NCBI GenBank assembly: GCA_913057825.1
Contig: CAJXOW010000004.1
Span: 1 to 64,000, forward strand
Source of the DNA: an uncultured Balneolaceae bacterium
GTDB lineage: Bacteria > Bacteroidota > Rhodothermia > Balneolales > Balneolaceae
Length of the DNA: 64,000 nucleotides
Direction of reading: 5' to 3'
Shown: positions 16,504 to 24,848 of the stretch, piece after piece
How the letters are laid out: every line of letters begins with the position of its first letter
Position numbering within the stretch: position 1 is the first letter of the stretch
Made by a program: the position numbers and the translations under genes
Notes under the pieces: generated by a model
Told to the model about the DNA's origin: nothing
The model's input: the letters and a program-made list of their open reading frames with translations, nothing else
Database searches by the model: none

Positions 16504-18351
16504 ATGAGACATCCAGATACCAGCTTCACGAAAGCCGTATTATCAGCTATTTGTATTTTATTAGTCGTCGGACTCACCAGTTGCGACTTTTCAGGATTTA
16601 ACCAGGCCGTCGATGATTTCGGGGTCGTCATTGAACTCGAACCCATACATACCAGTTCATCCGTGCTGGTAAAGGATGCCAATACCGGCGAGTTGATCAA
16701 CCAGGAGGTGGAGGTCTCATTTGCCGGATCCCATGGCGACCAGGTGATCGATATGTTTAGCGAACCCATGCCGGATAAGACGCTCAGCAGCGGTATTCTC
16801 ACGTTCGGTATCAGCAATTCGGTGAAACCCACGGTAGATTCTCCGGCCGAAGTAACCCTGCAAGTCCATTCGGATGGGTATTTAAGTACGAGTCGGACAG
16901 TATCTATTGAGCATGAAGGCAGCAACCCGTTTTCGGTGGAGCTGATCCGGAAGGACAATCCTCCCAGCGGAGTGGAAATTACAACCAATACCGATGGACA
17001 GGCTAACAGTGACGGGACCGTCCAGCAAAATTTCAATGTGCAGGCTATTTCGAAATCCTCCTCTACCAGTTCACAAACCCAGGCATCAAACGTCGATTAC
17101 GGGTTTGAGATGGAAATAACGGAAGGGACCGTTTTTAAGGACCGGAATGGCAATCCGCTGACCGGCCAACTTGCGGTCGAGGTAACCTATTACAATCCGC
17201 TTGACAAAGAGGCGATGAAATCCGTTCCGATGGATATGAAAACCGAAGACGGCAACCGGATTTTGACGTACGGCATGATTGCCATGGAAATCACTGACTC
17301 AAAAGGCAAGGTGGCGGCATCCGTTTCCTCGGGCTCGCCGAGCGGGAAATTCAGAAACGGTGATTCCCGCCCCACCGTGCAGGGTTACCTTGAGAATGCC
17401 ATGGTTTGTATAGATGCGAATTTTAATTCCGAATGTGAGGAGGGGGAGGCTATGACCCCGACCAACTCCTCCAAGAAGGGTAGGTATAGATTAACGCGAA
17501 GTCAAAATGCATTTAAAAATGCTCCAACACTGGTTCGCAATACTCCAGACGTAACTGATGATCCTAACGATGATAATTCTCCCTCAGAGGTACCAAATCT
17601 CCAACTTAGGGCACCCAAGAATGCGCAAGTAGTTACTCCGCTTACCACGTTAGTGCAGTCACAGGCGGAAGAGCAATTAAATAAAAATAATAAAAGTAAC
17701 CCCGATCTTGTATATGCAAAAGAGATTAAAGAGGCAAAACGACAGGTTGAAATGGAGCTTGATTTGGGAGATCAACCAGATGTGCTTAACACAGATTATG
17801 TAGCAAACACAACGTTCGAAGGCAAAACAACAGGTTACAATGCACGTAAGGAAACTGCTGCTAAAGTCCGAGAAACTGCAGATGCTGTTAATAAATTAAT
17901 AGCTTCAACAAGAATGCAATTACCCCCGGGAAAAACAACAGTCACAGTAGAGAACGAACTCATCGGTGAAATACACAAAGAAATTGATAATATAGATAAT
18001 GGTGTGATTAAAATAGAAGGAGAGATTAAGCCCGGTTCAACGATCGAAATGGAGGCTAACTTGAAATGCGAAGATTCAGACGTAAGGGTGAGGAATTTGG
18101 AGTCATCTGTCGTGCACTATCGGCTTTCCGATGCTGCAAAGGGCGACTCCTGGAATGATGCCGCCCTGAAGACTAGTTACGATGATAACTCCGGAGTACT
18201 GACCGGAAACTTCACCATATTCGCTGAAGTGGGAAAGACTTACACCTTCAAGACTACGTACGAATCTAAAACGTACGACCAGGAAATAATGATCGACAGT
18301 AAAAACGTAACCTACACGGAAACGGTCTCGGACGAATCGGCTTGCATGTAA
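16504..18351 (+). CDS. Mosaic surface lipoprotein, paralogue A, with inserted central module
   Basis: A 615-residue lipoprotein (lipobox VVGLTSC, Cys27). The N-terminal ~285 residues and the last ~110 are homologous to the lipoprotein at 18754: for example VIELEPI/VIIGLDPI near the start and the single Cys-bearing block NLKC/NLEC in the tail. Between them, residues about 290-500 carry a different module: VCIDANFNSECEEGEA and APKNAQVVTPLTTLV. This pattern (Vc.D.N.n..Cd.GEp, then atvvTPLTtLv) is a domain I know from large bacterial surface proteins. Base composition drops to AT-rich from about 17500 to 18060, unlike its flanks. It is probably displayed on the outer membrane; function unknown. 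Confidence 0.82.
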   Translation: MRHPDTSFTKAVLSAICILLVVGLTSCDFSGFNQAVDDFGVVIELEPIHTSSSVLVKDANTGELINQEVEVSFAGSHGDQVIDMFSEPMPDKTLSSGILTFGISNSVKPTVDSPAEVTLQVHSDGYLSTSRTVSIEHEGSNPFSVELIRKDNPPSGVEITTNTDGQANSDGTVQQNFNVQAISKSSSTSSQTQASNVDYGFEMEITEGTVFKDRNGNPLTGQLAVEVTYYNPLDKEAMKSVPMDMKTEDGNRILTYGMIAMEITDSKGKVAASVSSGSPSGKFRNGDSRPTVQGYLENAMVCIDANFNSECEEGEAMTPTNSSKKGRYRLTRSQNAFKNAPTLVRNTPDVTDDPNDDNSPSEVPNLQLRAPKNAQVVTPLTTLVQSQAEEQLNKNNKSNPDLVYAKEIKEAKRQVEMELDLGDQPDVLNTDYVANTTFEGKTTGYNARKETAAKVRETADAVNKLIASTRMQLPPGKTTVTVENELIGEIHKEIDNIDNGVIKIEGEIKPGSTIEMEANLKCEDSDVRVRNLESSVVHYRLSDAAKGDSWNDAALKTSYDDNSGVLTGNFTIFAEVGKTYTFKTTYESKTYDQEIMIDSKNVTYTETVSDESACM

Positions 18352-18392
18352 CCCGATTTCAATTCATAAAATACGTTCGTCTGATGCGTTAG

Positions 18393-18719
18393 CGGGGCTA
18401 CCCCCAACGAAAGTATACTATAGAGGATAAAACCTTTGCCCCGGAGAAACTGGGCTCCCTTTCGGCAGAGATGACCTATGATGCCAAGATTGTACCCTAT
18501 GCCGGTCTCGGAATAGGAAATCCGGTGGCCCAGGGCAGCCGTATTAAACTGAATGTTGAAATTGGAGCCATATACACCAATTCCCCGTCGGTTACCATGG
18601 AAGGGGACGGCATGCTGGGTCCGACCGCCAACCAAGGACAGGACTTTGTAGACGGCATGAAGGATTTCAAGTTTTACCCGGTGGTGAACGTCGGGCTTTC
18701 CTACCGCTTACAAAAGTAA
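18393..18719 (+). pseudogene. 5'-truncated copy of the outer-membrane protein (paralogue B)
   Basis: Only the last ~105 codons of a second barrel gene remain. In frame from a stop at 18390 the sequence reads YTIEDKTFAPEKLGSLSAE and continues to GLSYRLQK, matching the C-terminal half of the protein at 15782. The N-terminal half, signal peptide and start region are missing; the preceding lipoprotein ends 40 bases upstream. An internal ATG at 18471 could give an 82-residue product but without a signal peptide it could not reach the outer membrane. This is a relic of a tandem duplication followed by deletion. Confidence 0.88.
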
Positions 18720-18753
18720 TTCAGGCTTAACAAATATTTAAAGAGATAACACC

Positions 18754-20391
18754 ATGAAAAATTTGAAGAATCTATTTAATACTTCACGAATTCTGTTGTT
18801 GGTCGGTTTTGCGATGCTTGCCGGTCTGACTGCCTGTGATACTACGGGGCTTACAGAAGCTGCAGACGACTTTAAAGTCATTATCGGACTGGACCCTATT
18901 AATTCAGGGGCTACGGTAGTATTATACGATGCTGCCACCGACGAGCTCATCAATGAAACCGTATCGGTTACGCTGGGCGGTCAAAACGGAGATGATGTTA
19001 TAGATATTTACAGCGATCCGTTAACCGCAGTAGATGTGGAGGACGGTATCTTGAATCTCGGGATTAACAATAACGTGGTTCCCACCGAGGATAATCCGGC
19101 TAAAATCACGCTGGAAATGTCGGCGCCCGACTATATTTCCACCACGAAGACGGTGACCCTGTTCGAGGAAGGATTTGAAGAATATACCCTTTCCATGGTG
19201 GCCGAGAATAACAAGCCGGAGGGTATTGACACCCAGACTTCCGAAACCACGACCAACGATGACGGTACACTGGCCGAGGATTTTGTGATTGATTCCAACC
19301 CGGATGGCACCAATGACGAAGCGACCCGTGTTACTATTCCGGCCGGGGCAACCTTAACCGATGATGATGGAAATGTACTGACCGGAAATATTAAAGCGGA
19401 GATTACCAGTTATGATCCCGGAGATCCCACAGCGATGGCCAATATACCGGTTAACGTAGAAGACGTGGCAACCTCGGAAGATGAAGTACCACAAATATTA
19501 GGATATAGTGATATCGAGATAATCGGTTCATCGAATAAAAGGGCTTCGAAAATTACTATTAAAAGCAAAAGTGCTACAGAGTATTCCACAACTGTCGTAC
19601 TTTCTGAAAAATCCAGACGTGAAGTTGGAGATGTGGTAAAGGTATTTGTTAATGGATTATTTAAAAACAGAGCCGAAAAAGAAGTGATAAAACTGTCAGA
19701 CAATAAAATCGGAGTTCAAGTGACACATGATGAGCTAATTAATTATGTATTTGTTTATTCTTCTCTGGGTGATGCTGTGAATGTTGAATTTGATTATGAC
19801 AAAGTTGATATCACTCCTAACGGGTATTCCGGAGGAGATCTTCGAGGGATAGCTAACTCATATGGACTATCCCTGACCTTTAAAGCTACTTTAGCTGAAG
19901 AACCTCAAGAGGTAAAGAGTACATTAAATAAAAATGAAATCTGGATTAGTGGTGATCCAAGTAATATTCACATCACCGATCCGGTAGATGTGGTTCTGTA
20001 TGATAACGAAGCTTTTCCTGAGAAAGACGACTTGCCCATCAACCTTCCCCAAGCTCCTGCGAACCTTATTGATGCCACCATCAACGTTAATCTCGAGTGC
20101 CCAACGGTGGGTCAGACGGTAAATGTTACCACTATTCCCCAGGCTTCCGTTTTATACCGCAAAAATAACACGGAGGGTAAATGGAGAGTAGTTACCGATA
20201 TCGAATGGGTATTTAACGATGACGAGAATTACCTGGAAAGTGGTTCTTTTGATGTTAACGGTGTAGAAGGAGGTGAAAATTATACCTTTAAATTGTCCTA
20301 CGATGGCAATACGGAAACAAAATTACTCAATAATATGCAGGCTGCGAATACCATCAAAATCACAGATGAGATAGACAGTATTTGTGAGTAG
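18754..20391 (+). CDS. Mosaic surface lipoprotein, paralogue B
   Basis: A 545-residue lipoprotein (lipobox AGLTAC) preceded by the barrel remnant. Its head (to about residue 240) and tail (from about 430) match the lipoprotein at 16504, including the GDDVIDIYSDPL/GDQVIDMFSEPM block and the YTFKLSY/YTFKTTY block. The middle (about 19490-19990) is unrelated to the other copy and lacks its VCIDAN module. The middle is again AT-richer than the ends. Many Asn, Asp and Thr residues and regular beta-type periodicity suggest stacked Ig-like or carboxypeptidase-regulatory-like domains. Likely surface exposed. A terminator follows 28 bases after the stop. Confidence 0.82.
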   Translation: MKNLKNLFNTSRILLLVGFAMLAGLTACDTTGLTEAADDFKVIIGLDPINSGATVVLYDAATDELINETVSVTLGGQNGDDVIDIYSDPLTAVDVEDGILNLGINNNVVPTEDNPAKITLEMSAPDYISTTKTVTLFEEGFEEYTLSMVAENNKPEGIDTQTSETTTNDDGTLAEDFVIDSNPDGTNDEATRVTIPAGATLTDDDGNVLTGNIKAEITSYDPGDPTAMANIPVNVEDVATSEDEVPQILGYSDIEIIGSSNKRASKITIKSKSATEYSTTVVLSEKSRREVGDVVKVFVNGLFKNRAEKEVIKLSDNKIGVQVTHDELINYVFVYSSLGDAVNVEFDYDKVDITPNGYSGGDLRGIANSYGLSLTFKATLAEEPQEVKSTLNKNEIWISGDPSNIHITDPVDVVLYDNEAFPEKDDLPINLPQAPANLIDATINVNLECPTVGQTVNVTTIPQASVLYRKNNTEGKWRVVTDIEWVFNDDENYLESGSFDVNGVEGGENYTFKLSYDGNTETKLLNNMQAANTIKITDEIDSICE

Positions 20392-20418
20392 TAGGTAAGT
20401 TGGTTTCACAATTTACAG

Positions 20419-20450
20419 AACCCGATTGTATTCCTGCAGCCGGGTTTTTT
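20419..20450 (+). terminator. Terminator of the duplicated OMP/lipoprotein locus
   Basis: AACCCG pairs with CGGGTT across a 16-base loop that itself contains the palindrome CTGCAG, and the stem continues into TTTTTT. It lies 28 bases after the stop codon at 20391. Confidence 0.8.
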
Positions 20451-20544
20451 ATGGCCTTTTAAAATGATGAATTAGGGAGTATGGTTAATGGCGTGGTTTT
20501 ACCCCAAACTTCATATAAGAGACTGGTTTAGTTATAAACTCATT

Positions 20545-21177
20545 TCATCGAGAATCTGAGGTGGGCGGCATGGTTCCGAACACCCGATCCCACAACGTGG
20601 TTGAAACCCCGAATGCCTTCTCCGGGTACTTGTAGTGATGTAGCGCGTGATGACGGTACTGGATGTTCAGAAAAGAAGGCACCGGTTGATCATGTATCGA
20701 ATAGTGGACATAGGTATAAAGCAGGTAACCGGTCATAAATCCCGGCATAAACACATAGACCAGCTTGCCCAGCAATAGCCAATATCCCCCGAAAAGCATT
20801 CCCACAATGATCAATCCCGGTACCGGTGGCATGATCAGCCGTTCTTTGTCCCTCGGATACTCATGATGAATGCCGTGAATGGTGAAAGCGATTTCTGCGG
20901 CAATTTTCGAATCGGGAAAATATTCGTCGATATGGTTAATGTAGCGGTGGAAAAAATATTCGAAAAACGTCCAGAAAAACATGGCTCCCACGAAGATGGC
21001 CATCCCGGAAACCACAGAGCCTAGCACTTTCTCCCGGTATCCCACGTAAAGCATGACGAGCGTGATGACGATATAGATACTTGCTGATATCTGGGGTCTC
21101 GTTTTGGTAAGCGGCTCCAACCACTCGTTTTCAAATAAAACGCCCTTTCCCCTGTTTTTGATCTCGTAGTCGTGCAT
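20545..21177 (-). CDS. Fatty acid hydroxylase-superfamily membrane protein (FA2H/Scs7-like)
   Basis: A 210-residue membrane protein with about four hydrophobic segments and the full histidine set of the di-iron fatty acid hydroxylase superfamily: HRYINH (77-82), HGIHH (101-105), HYSIH (158-162) and HHALHH (176-181). This pattern and the HHEYPRD sequence resemble the fatty acid 2-hydroxylase subgroup rather than sterol desaturases. It would hydroxylate an acyl chain, perhaps of a sphingolipid or lipid A-like lipid, at the inner membrane; the substrate is inferred from family only. Monocistronic and convergent with the lipoprotein locus. Confidence 0.87.
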   Translation of the reverse strand: MHDYEIKNRGKGVLFENEWLEPLTKTRPQISASIYIVITLVMLYVGYREKVLGSVVSGMAIFVGAMFFWTFFEYFFHRYINHIDEYFPDSKIAAEIAFTIHGIHHEYPRDKERLIMPPVPGLIIVGMLFGGYWLLLGKLVYVFMPGFMTGYLLYTYVHYSIHDQPVPSFLNIQYRHHALHHYKYPEKAFGVSTTLWDRVFGTMPPTSDSR

Positions 21178-21701
21178 AATGGATCCCCTTATTTATAATG
21201 AAAGTTTAATCCAACAGGATAAACAGTGGAATTAATAGCTCTCCCTCACTTAAAATCTGTATACCTTTAACCCTGGCTATCCACCTTTTTAAATATAGCA
21301 ATCCATTTCCATTATTTTCAATAAAATGCGGGAAACTTCTCAATCGGAGGCGGGAATTCTTCTTGTTATTGTCGGCCGGGCGATAAACCTATGGCATATA
21401 CGACTCGTAGAACCGGATTTGCTCGATTCGCATTAGGGAATCACATATCGAAGGGGCGGGAACACTTTCATTTCTCTCTTATTTCAACGTACTATTTACA
21501 ATATACCGCGATATCCCCCTATGATCCAAAACAAACTTAATGTCGCCAATTAACCTATAAGTAATAGAAAGTAATAGGTGTTTAATAGTAACTTAATGAT
21601 GGGTTTGTGGCCTATTTTTACTTGGAATCATGATATCCAGCACCCTCACCTTCTATAGCTTAAAGCTTTGAGTCCGAATAAAAATGAAGTTCTTCTTGGC
21701 A
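21178..21701. other. Intergenic region without a supported gene
   Basis: About 520 bases between the hydroxylase start and the end of the small ORFs at 21702. It contains the hydroxylase promoter. No reading frame with family resemblance, no clear repeat and no strong hairpin were seen. Confidence 0.55.
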
Positions 21702-21914
21702 CTATACTTCAGTCAACGAAAAAATGGCGGACTCTCCGTCATTCTCTTTCGTCAACATCCCCCGTTCCCAGAGCGTGTTGCAATGATTCCAAATCATTTG
21801 ATTGGTCGGTCCTTTATCCGGATTCACCTTAATGGTTTTCAACCACCGCATTAATTGATAAAACTCATATAGCTCGGTATCCAATGTTAACTCCATTTTA
21901 GTTTTTTTGTCCAT
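21702..21914 (-). CDS. Small hypothetical protein in a riboswitch-led unit
   Basis: A 70-residue, hydrophilic, probably helical protein (LYEFYQLMRWLKTIKVNP) that I do not recognise. Its ATG lies inside the last codons of the preceding frame (17-base overlap), so translation could be coupled. It is the second frame after the cobalamin riboswitch. No Shine-Dalgarno sequence is apparent. It may be a genuine small gene or a chance frame in a decayed operon. Confidence 0.45.
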   Translation of the reverse strand: MDKKTKMELTLDTELYEFYQLMRWLKTIKVNPDKGPTNQMIWNHCNTLWERGMLTKENDGESAIFSLTEV

Positions 21915-22137
21915 ATAAGAGAGGAATCGTTTCGATGTGGTACAGCCGGGTATGTCCTTCTACGGTATCACCAATCCCGTAGTAGACGAATCCCACATTC
22001 GACCAGATGTCCTTTCCGAAATGCGGGAACCGGATCACCCGGGCATCCGGCAACAACTTGATCTTTCCACTGCTGCCCTCCAGGGGCCCGTTGCAGCAAT
22101 GGTAGGTATATACTTTGGCCTTTTTGCGATATAGCAT
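21898..22137 (-). CDS. Small hypothetical protein, first frame after cobalamin riboswitch
   Basis: A 79-residue frame (RKKAKVYTYHCCNGPLEGSS near its start) with a Cys-Cys pair and several His residues. I recognise no cobalamin transport or biosynthesis family in it. AGGAG lies only one base before the ATG, too close for good initiation. It begins about 190 bases downstream of the riboswitch core on the same strand, and it overlaps the next small frame. Either an undescribed B12-regulated small protein or a remnant of a lost gene. Confidence 0.45.
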   Translation of the reverse strand: MLYRKKAKVYTYHCCNGPLEGSSGKIKLLPDARVIRFPHFGKDIWSNVGFVYYGIGDTVEGHTRLYHIETIPLLYGQKN

Positions 22138-22328
22138 ACTCCTGTCATTTTAATTATTGTTTTATTGGACGGAGCGTTAGCTGCAAAACCAACATCGAGA
22201 GGCGGAAACACTGACATTATGCTGCAGACCGACGTATATGTCACCTGCCATCCAGTAACAACAGGCAACCGGACACCATGCCGATCTTCAACACAGCCCT
22301 AACTCCCGAAGGCTCCGTTTACTGGACG

Positions 22329-22480
22329 TGACGGCAGGTCTCCTGACTTACCGGCGTATTCGCTGCACCTTCCCACCTCGTTCGGGGCTGAGGCAGTGGC
22401 ATCACAGCAAACCTTGCCGGATTACAGTTGCGGGAACAGTTCCGGATTTTGACCCATGGGCCATCACCGGATTCCCTTTT
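22329..22480 (-). promoter_or_regulatory. Cobalamin (B12) riboswitch
   Basis: Read on the minus strand, all signature blocks of the cobalamin aptamer occur in order: AAAGGGAATCCGGTGA, then AATCCGGAACTGTTCCCGC, then AACTGTAATCCGGCAAGG, the B12 box GCCACTG, GGGAAGGTGC, and the 3' block GTAAGTCAGGAGACCTGCC. The element should fold on cobalamin binding and repress downstream transcription or translation. Just 5' of it a small hairpin (TTCGCC/GGCGAA, 22483-22497) is present. Downstream on the same strand are only the two small overlapping frames at 21702-22137. The rest of the 22138-22664 gap holds no gene. Confidence 0.94.
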
Positions 22481-22664
22481 CATTCGCCGAGGGCGAACAC
22501 CGTCAAGTCTTTCTACAATTAAATATGATTTCGGACTGATTTCAAATATGAATTTAAATACCTTTGATAAAGCTCCACCGCTAATCCCTCATTTTATTTT
22601 CGGCTCATATATAAGCTCTTTTTTAAGCGACGTAATCTTAAGGAGGAATCACAATATCCGGGAA

Positions 22665-23258
22665 TCAACCAGTGTTGTCATTTTCAATCCCGAGTAGTTC
22701 AGGGTAATGGTTAAGCATCCAGATGGCTATTATATCGTAGCTTCCGTGCCAGATGATAATAAGCAGCAGGCTGCCAGTCAGAGAGTAGGTAAAGCCGAAA
22801 GCCATACCAAGTAAAGTTGTTAGCAAGAAGTAACTCAACGAGACAAAGTGCATAAGTCCGAAAACCACGGCGGCAGTGGCAATGGCGAGTTCGACCGACA
22901 TATAACCCGCCAGCCAGGTTTGCAGGAAACCACGAAAAAACACCTCTTCCCCGATCCCCGCCATCGAGGCCAGGATCACAGTCTGCCAAAAACTCAAACC
23001 CTTAAATAAGGGGCGGAGATATTTAACAATATCCACCAGCGAGTCAGCTATCCGGAATCGGGTAAGAATGGATACCCCCATATAAACCAATACCCCTCCA
23101 AATAATCCCCAGAATATAGCGTGGGCTACCCCTGCAGGTGCAAGCTGCCAGGGGGTGCCGGTTACATAAATAAGAACACCACCGACCAGCAGTGCTGCAC
23201 CGGGCGCTGATACCATCGCTGTGAAAGAGAAAGAATGCTCTGCTTGATGGGGGGTCAT
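22665..23258 (-). CDS. CPBP-family intramembrane glutamic-type protease (CAAX/Abi)
   Basis: A 197-residue polytopic membrane protein. The CPBP motifs are present: GIGEEVFFRGFLQ (EExxxR), FGLMHF with its histidine, and IIIWHGSYD with the third conserved site. Family members are membrane proteases, some processing prenylated or bacteriocin-related peptides. I chose the ATG at 23258 over a TTG at 23300 that would add 14 polar residues; neither has a clear ribosome-binding site. It follows the broken DUF5916 gene on the same strand and may be co-transcribed with it and the amine oxidase. Confidence 0.85.
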   Translation of the reverse strand: MTPHQAEHSFSFTAMVSAPGAALLVGGVLIYVTGTPWQLAPAGVAHAIFWGLFGGVLVYMGVSILTRFRIADSLVDIVKYLRPLFKGLSFWQTVILASMAGIGEEVFFRGFLQTWLAGYMSVELAIATAAVVFGLMHFVSLSYFLLTTLLGMAFGFTYSLTGSLLLIIIWHGSYDIIAIWMLNHYPELLGIENDNTG

Positions 23259-23312
23259 GGGTTTTAATTGAAAGAGTGAGTTAAAGCGTGAAGAATGCAA
23301 TGAATAGCTTTA

Positions 23313-24823
23313 TCACCATCTGAAGGTATAATTGTATTTGATTAGTATAGCCCGCTGGTCGCTTATCGGGAGATTTGGCCCTGACAGCACAGATCGGTTG
23401 GTATTAAGCTGTTCATTGTAGACGATATACAAGTCGTTTCCTTGTTTGGGATTATAGCGAAATCTAAGGTTGCCTATTAGAACATCTGAAGCGCTGTTAT
23501 ACTGAACAAAGGAAGAGATGGTAAACTCAACACTTGGGGTAACCTCCATTCGAAGACGTCCAATGTGCGTTTCAAGTTCCTTATTACGCTCTGCAAACCG
23601 AATATGATTATACTCGTAAAATCCATTCAAACGTAGAAAACGCGAAACATTCCAGGTGGGACCGACAGAAAAAGACCAGCGCTTGCCGTCATAAAATTGT
23701 CCGCCTAAGACCCACCGACGATCTCGCATCCCACGAGCTCGGCATGGAGTAGCTTATTTCCACGGTATAACCCAATGCGACGACTATAGAATAATCTGTT
23801 AGAATCACCGAAATTGAACGCAAAGTTGCTCGAACGTTCCTGGAAAAACTTGCGCTTTTCCGGAAAGAAAAGAGGAAAGCGGCTGAGATTAACTTTCTGG
23901 TTGTCCGCCTCTATCTGGGCAAAATCCGTATTAACCGTCATATCAAGCGTCAAATTACTGGTAATTCCGTACTTTATATCCAGGCCGGCATCATATGTCA
24001 AGTTATCCTCACGATTGTAGTTGGTCCCGGCGCTATTCAACGTATGCTGCTGCCCAAGTCCGGCGAGCAGATAGGGCTTGACCTGCAAGGGTGGCTCCGG
24101 CTGTAAATCTTTGAATACCGCATCTTCTGACTGGGAAGGTTTCATATGACTAAAATATCCCCATTCGGGAGATATATTTGGATAGGTATCAAATTCATTT
24201 TCGCGGGATAAAAATCGCAATGCTGTTAGCCCCATAACAACCTGCCCCTTTTCATTGGTCTCAAAACGCAGGCTGGAAACAGGAATACGCATCTCGGCAA
24301 ACCAGCCGCTTGTATCTTGACGAACCTCAACCTCCCAGACGGTTCCCCAATCCATATCGAAGGGCAGGCTACCACTGGCGTCATTGATAATCGAGGCATC
24401 AGCCCGATGTCCGGTGGGGGATGTTGCAAATATATTGGCATTTTCATTGTCGTTAAATGTGTCCAACTGAATTGCAAAAAGATCCGAATCAGAACGCGCA
24501 TAATCCCGTTTAAAGGAGGCGACGGAGACAGGTTGCGCATCATAACACCGACAGGCTGCATATAAATAATCACGGGTATATCCTACCAGTACTTGCGTTT
24601 TTTCTGTCGGATCCTCCCCAAAAACCGGACGCATTTGCGTAAGAGGCAGTAAACGAGCATCCCTCCACTCCGATTCGCCTATATGACCATCCAGCTCAAT
24701 GGATGAATTAATTTTGGGGATGACAATTTGCCCGATCTTTTGATTTTGTGCTTCTACACTGACACAGGAAATAAGAAACAGGAGTACGACAAGACCAAGA
24801 GGAACTGATTTCGATACCATCAT
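23313..24823 (-). pseudogene. DUF5916 (CBM9-like plus barrel) protein, internally deleted and frameshifted
   Basis: The N-terminal part (24823 to 23705) has a signal peptide, a family-9 carbohydrate-binding-like domain and the start of the DUF5916 region up to LFYSRRIGLYRG. The C-terminal part is in another frame (23729 to 23313): DRRWVLGGQFYDGKRW to LIKYNYTFRW. DUF5916 proteins are usually around 750-850 residues, but here only about 500 codons remain, so about 250-350 codons were lost at about 23720 and the frame shifted there. The family is predicted outer-membrane and carbohydrate-related. The Met pair at 24820-24823 is the likely start, 25 bases after the amine oxidase. Confidence 0.87.
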
Positions 24824-24848
24824 TGAAATTTTGAGCTTGATTAAGCCT

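Noticed and set aside
22035-22268. 77-codon frame right after the cobalamin riboswitch
   Set aside because: Overlaps the 79-codon frame, starts with a non-ATG codon and does not look protein-like.
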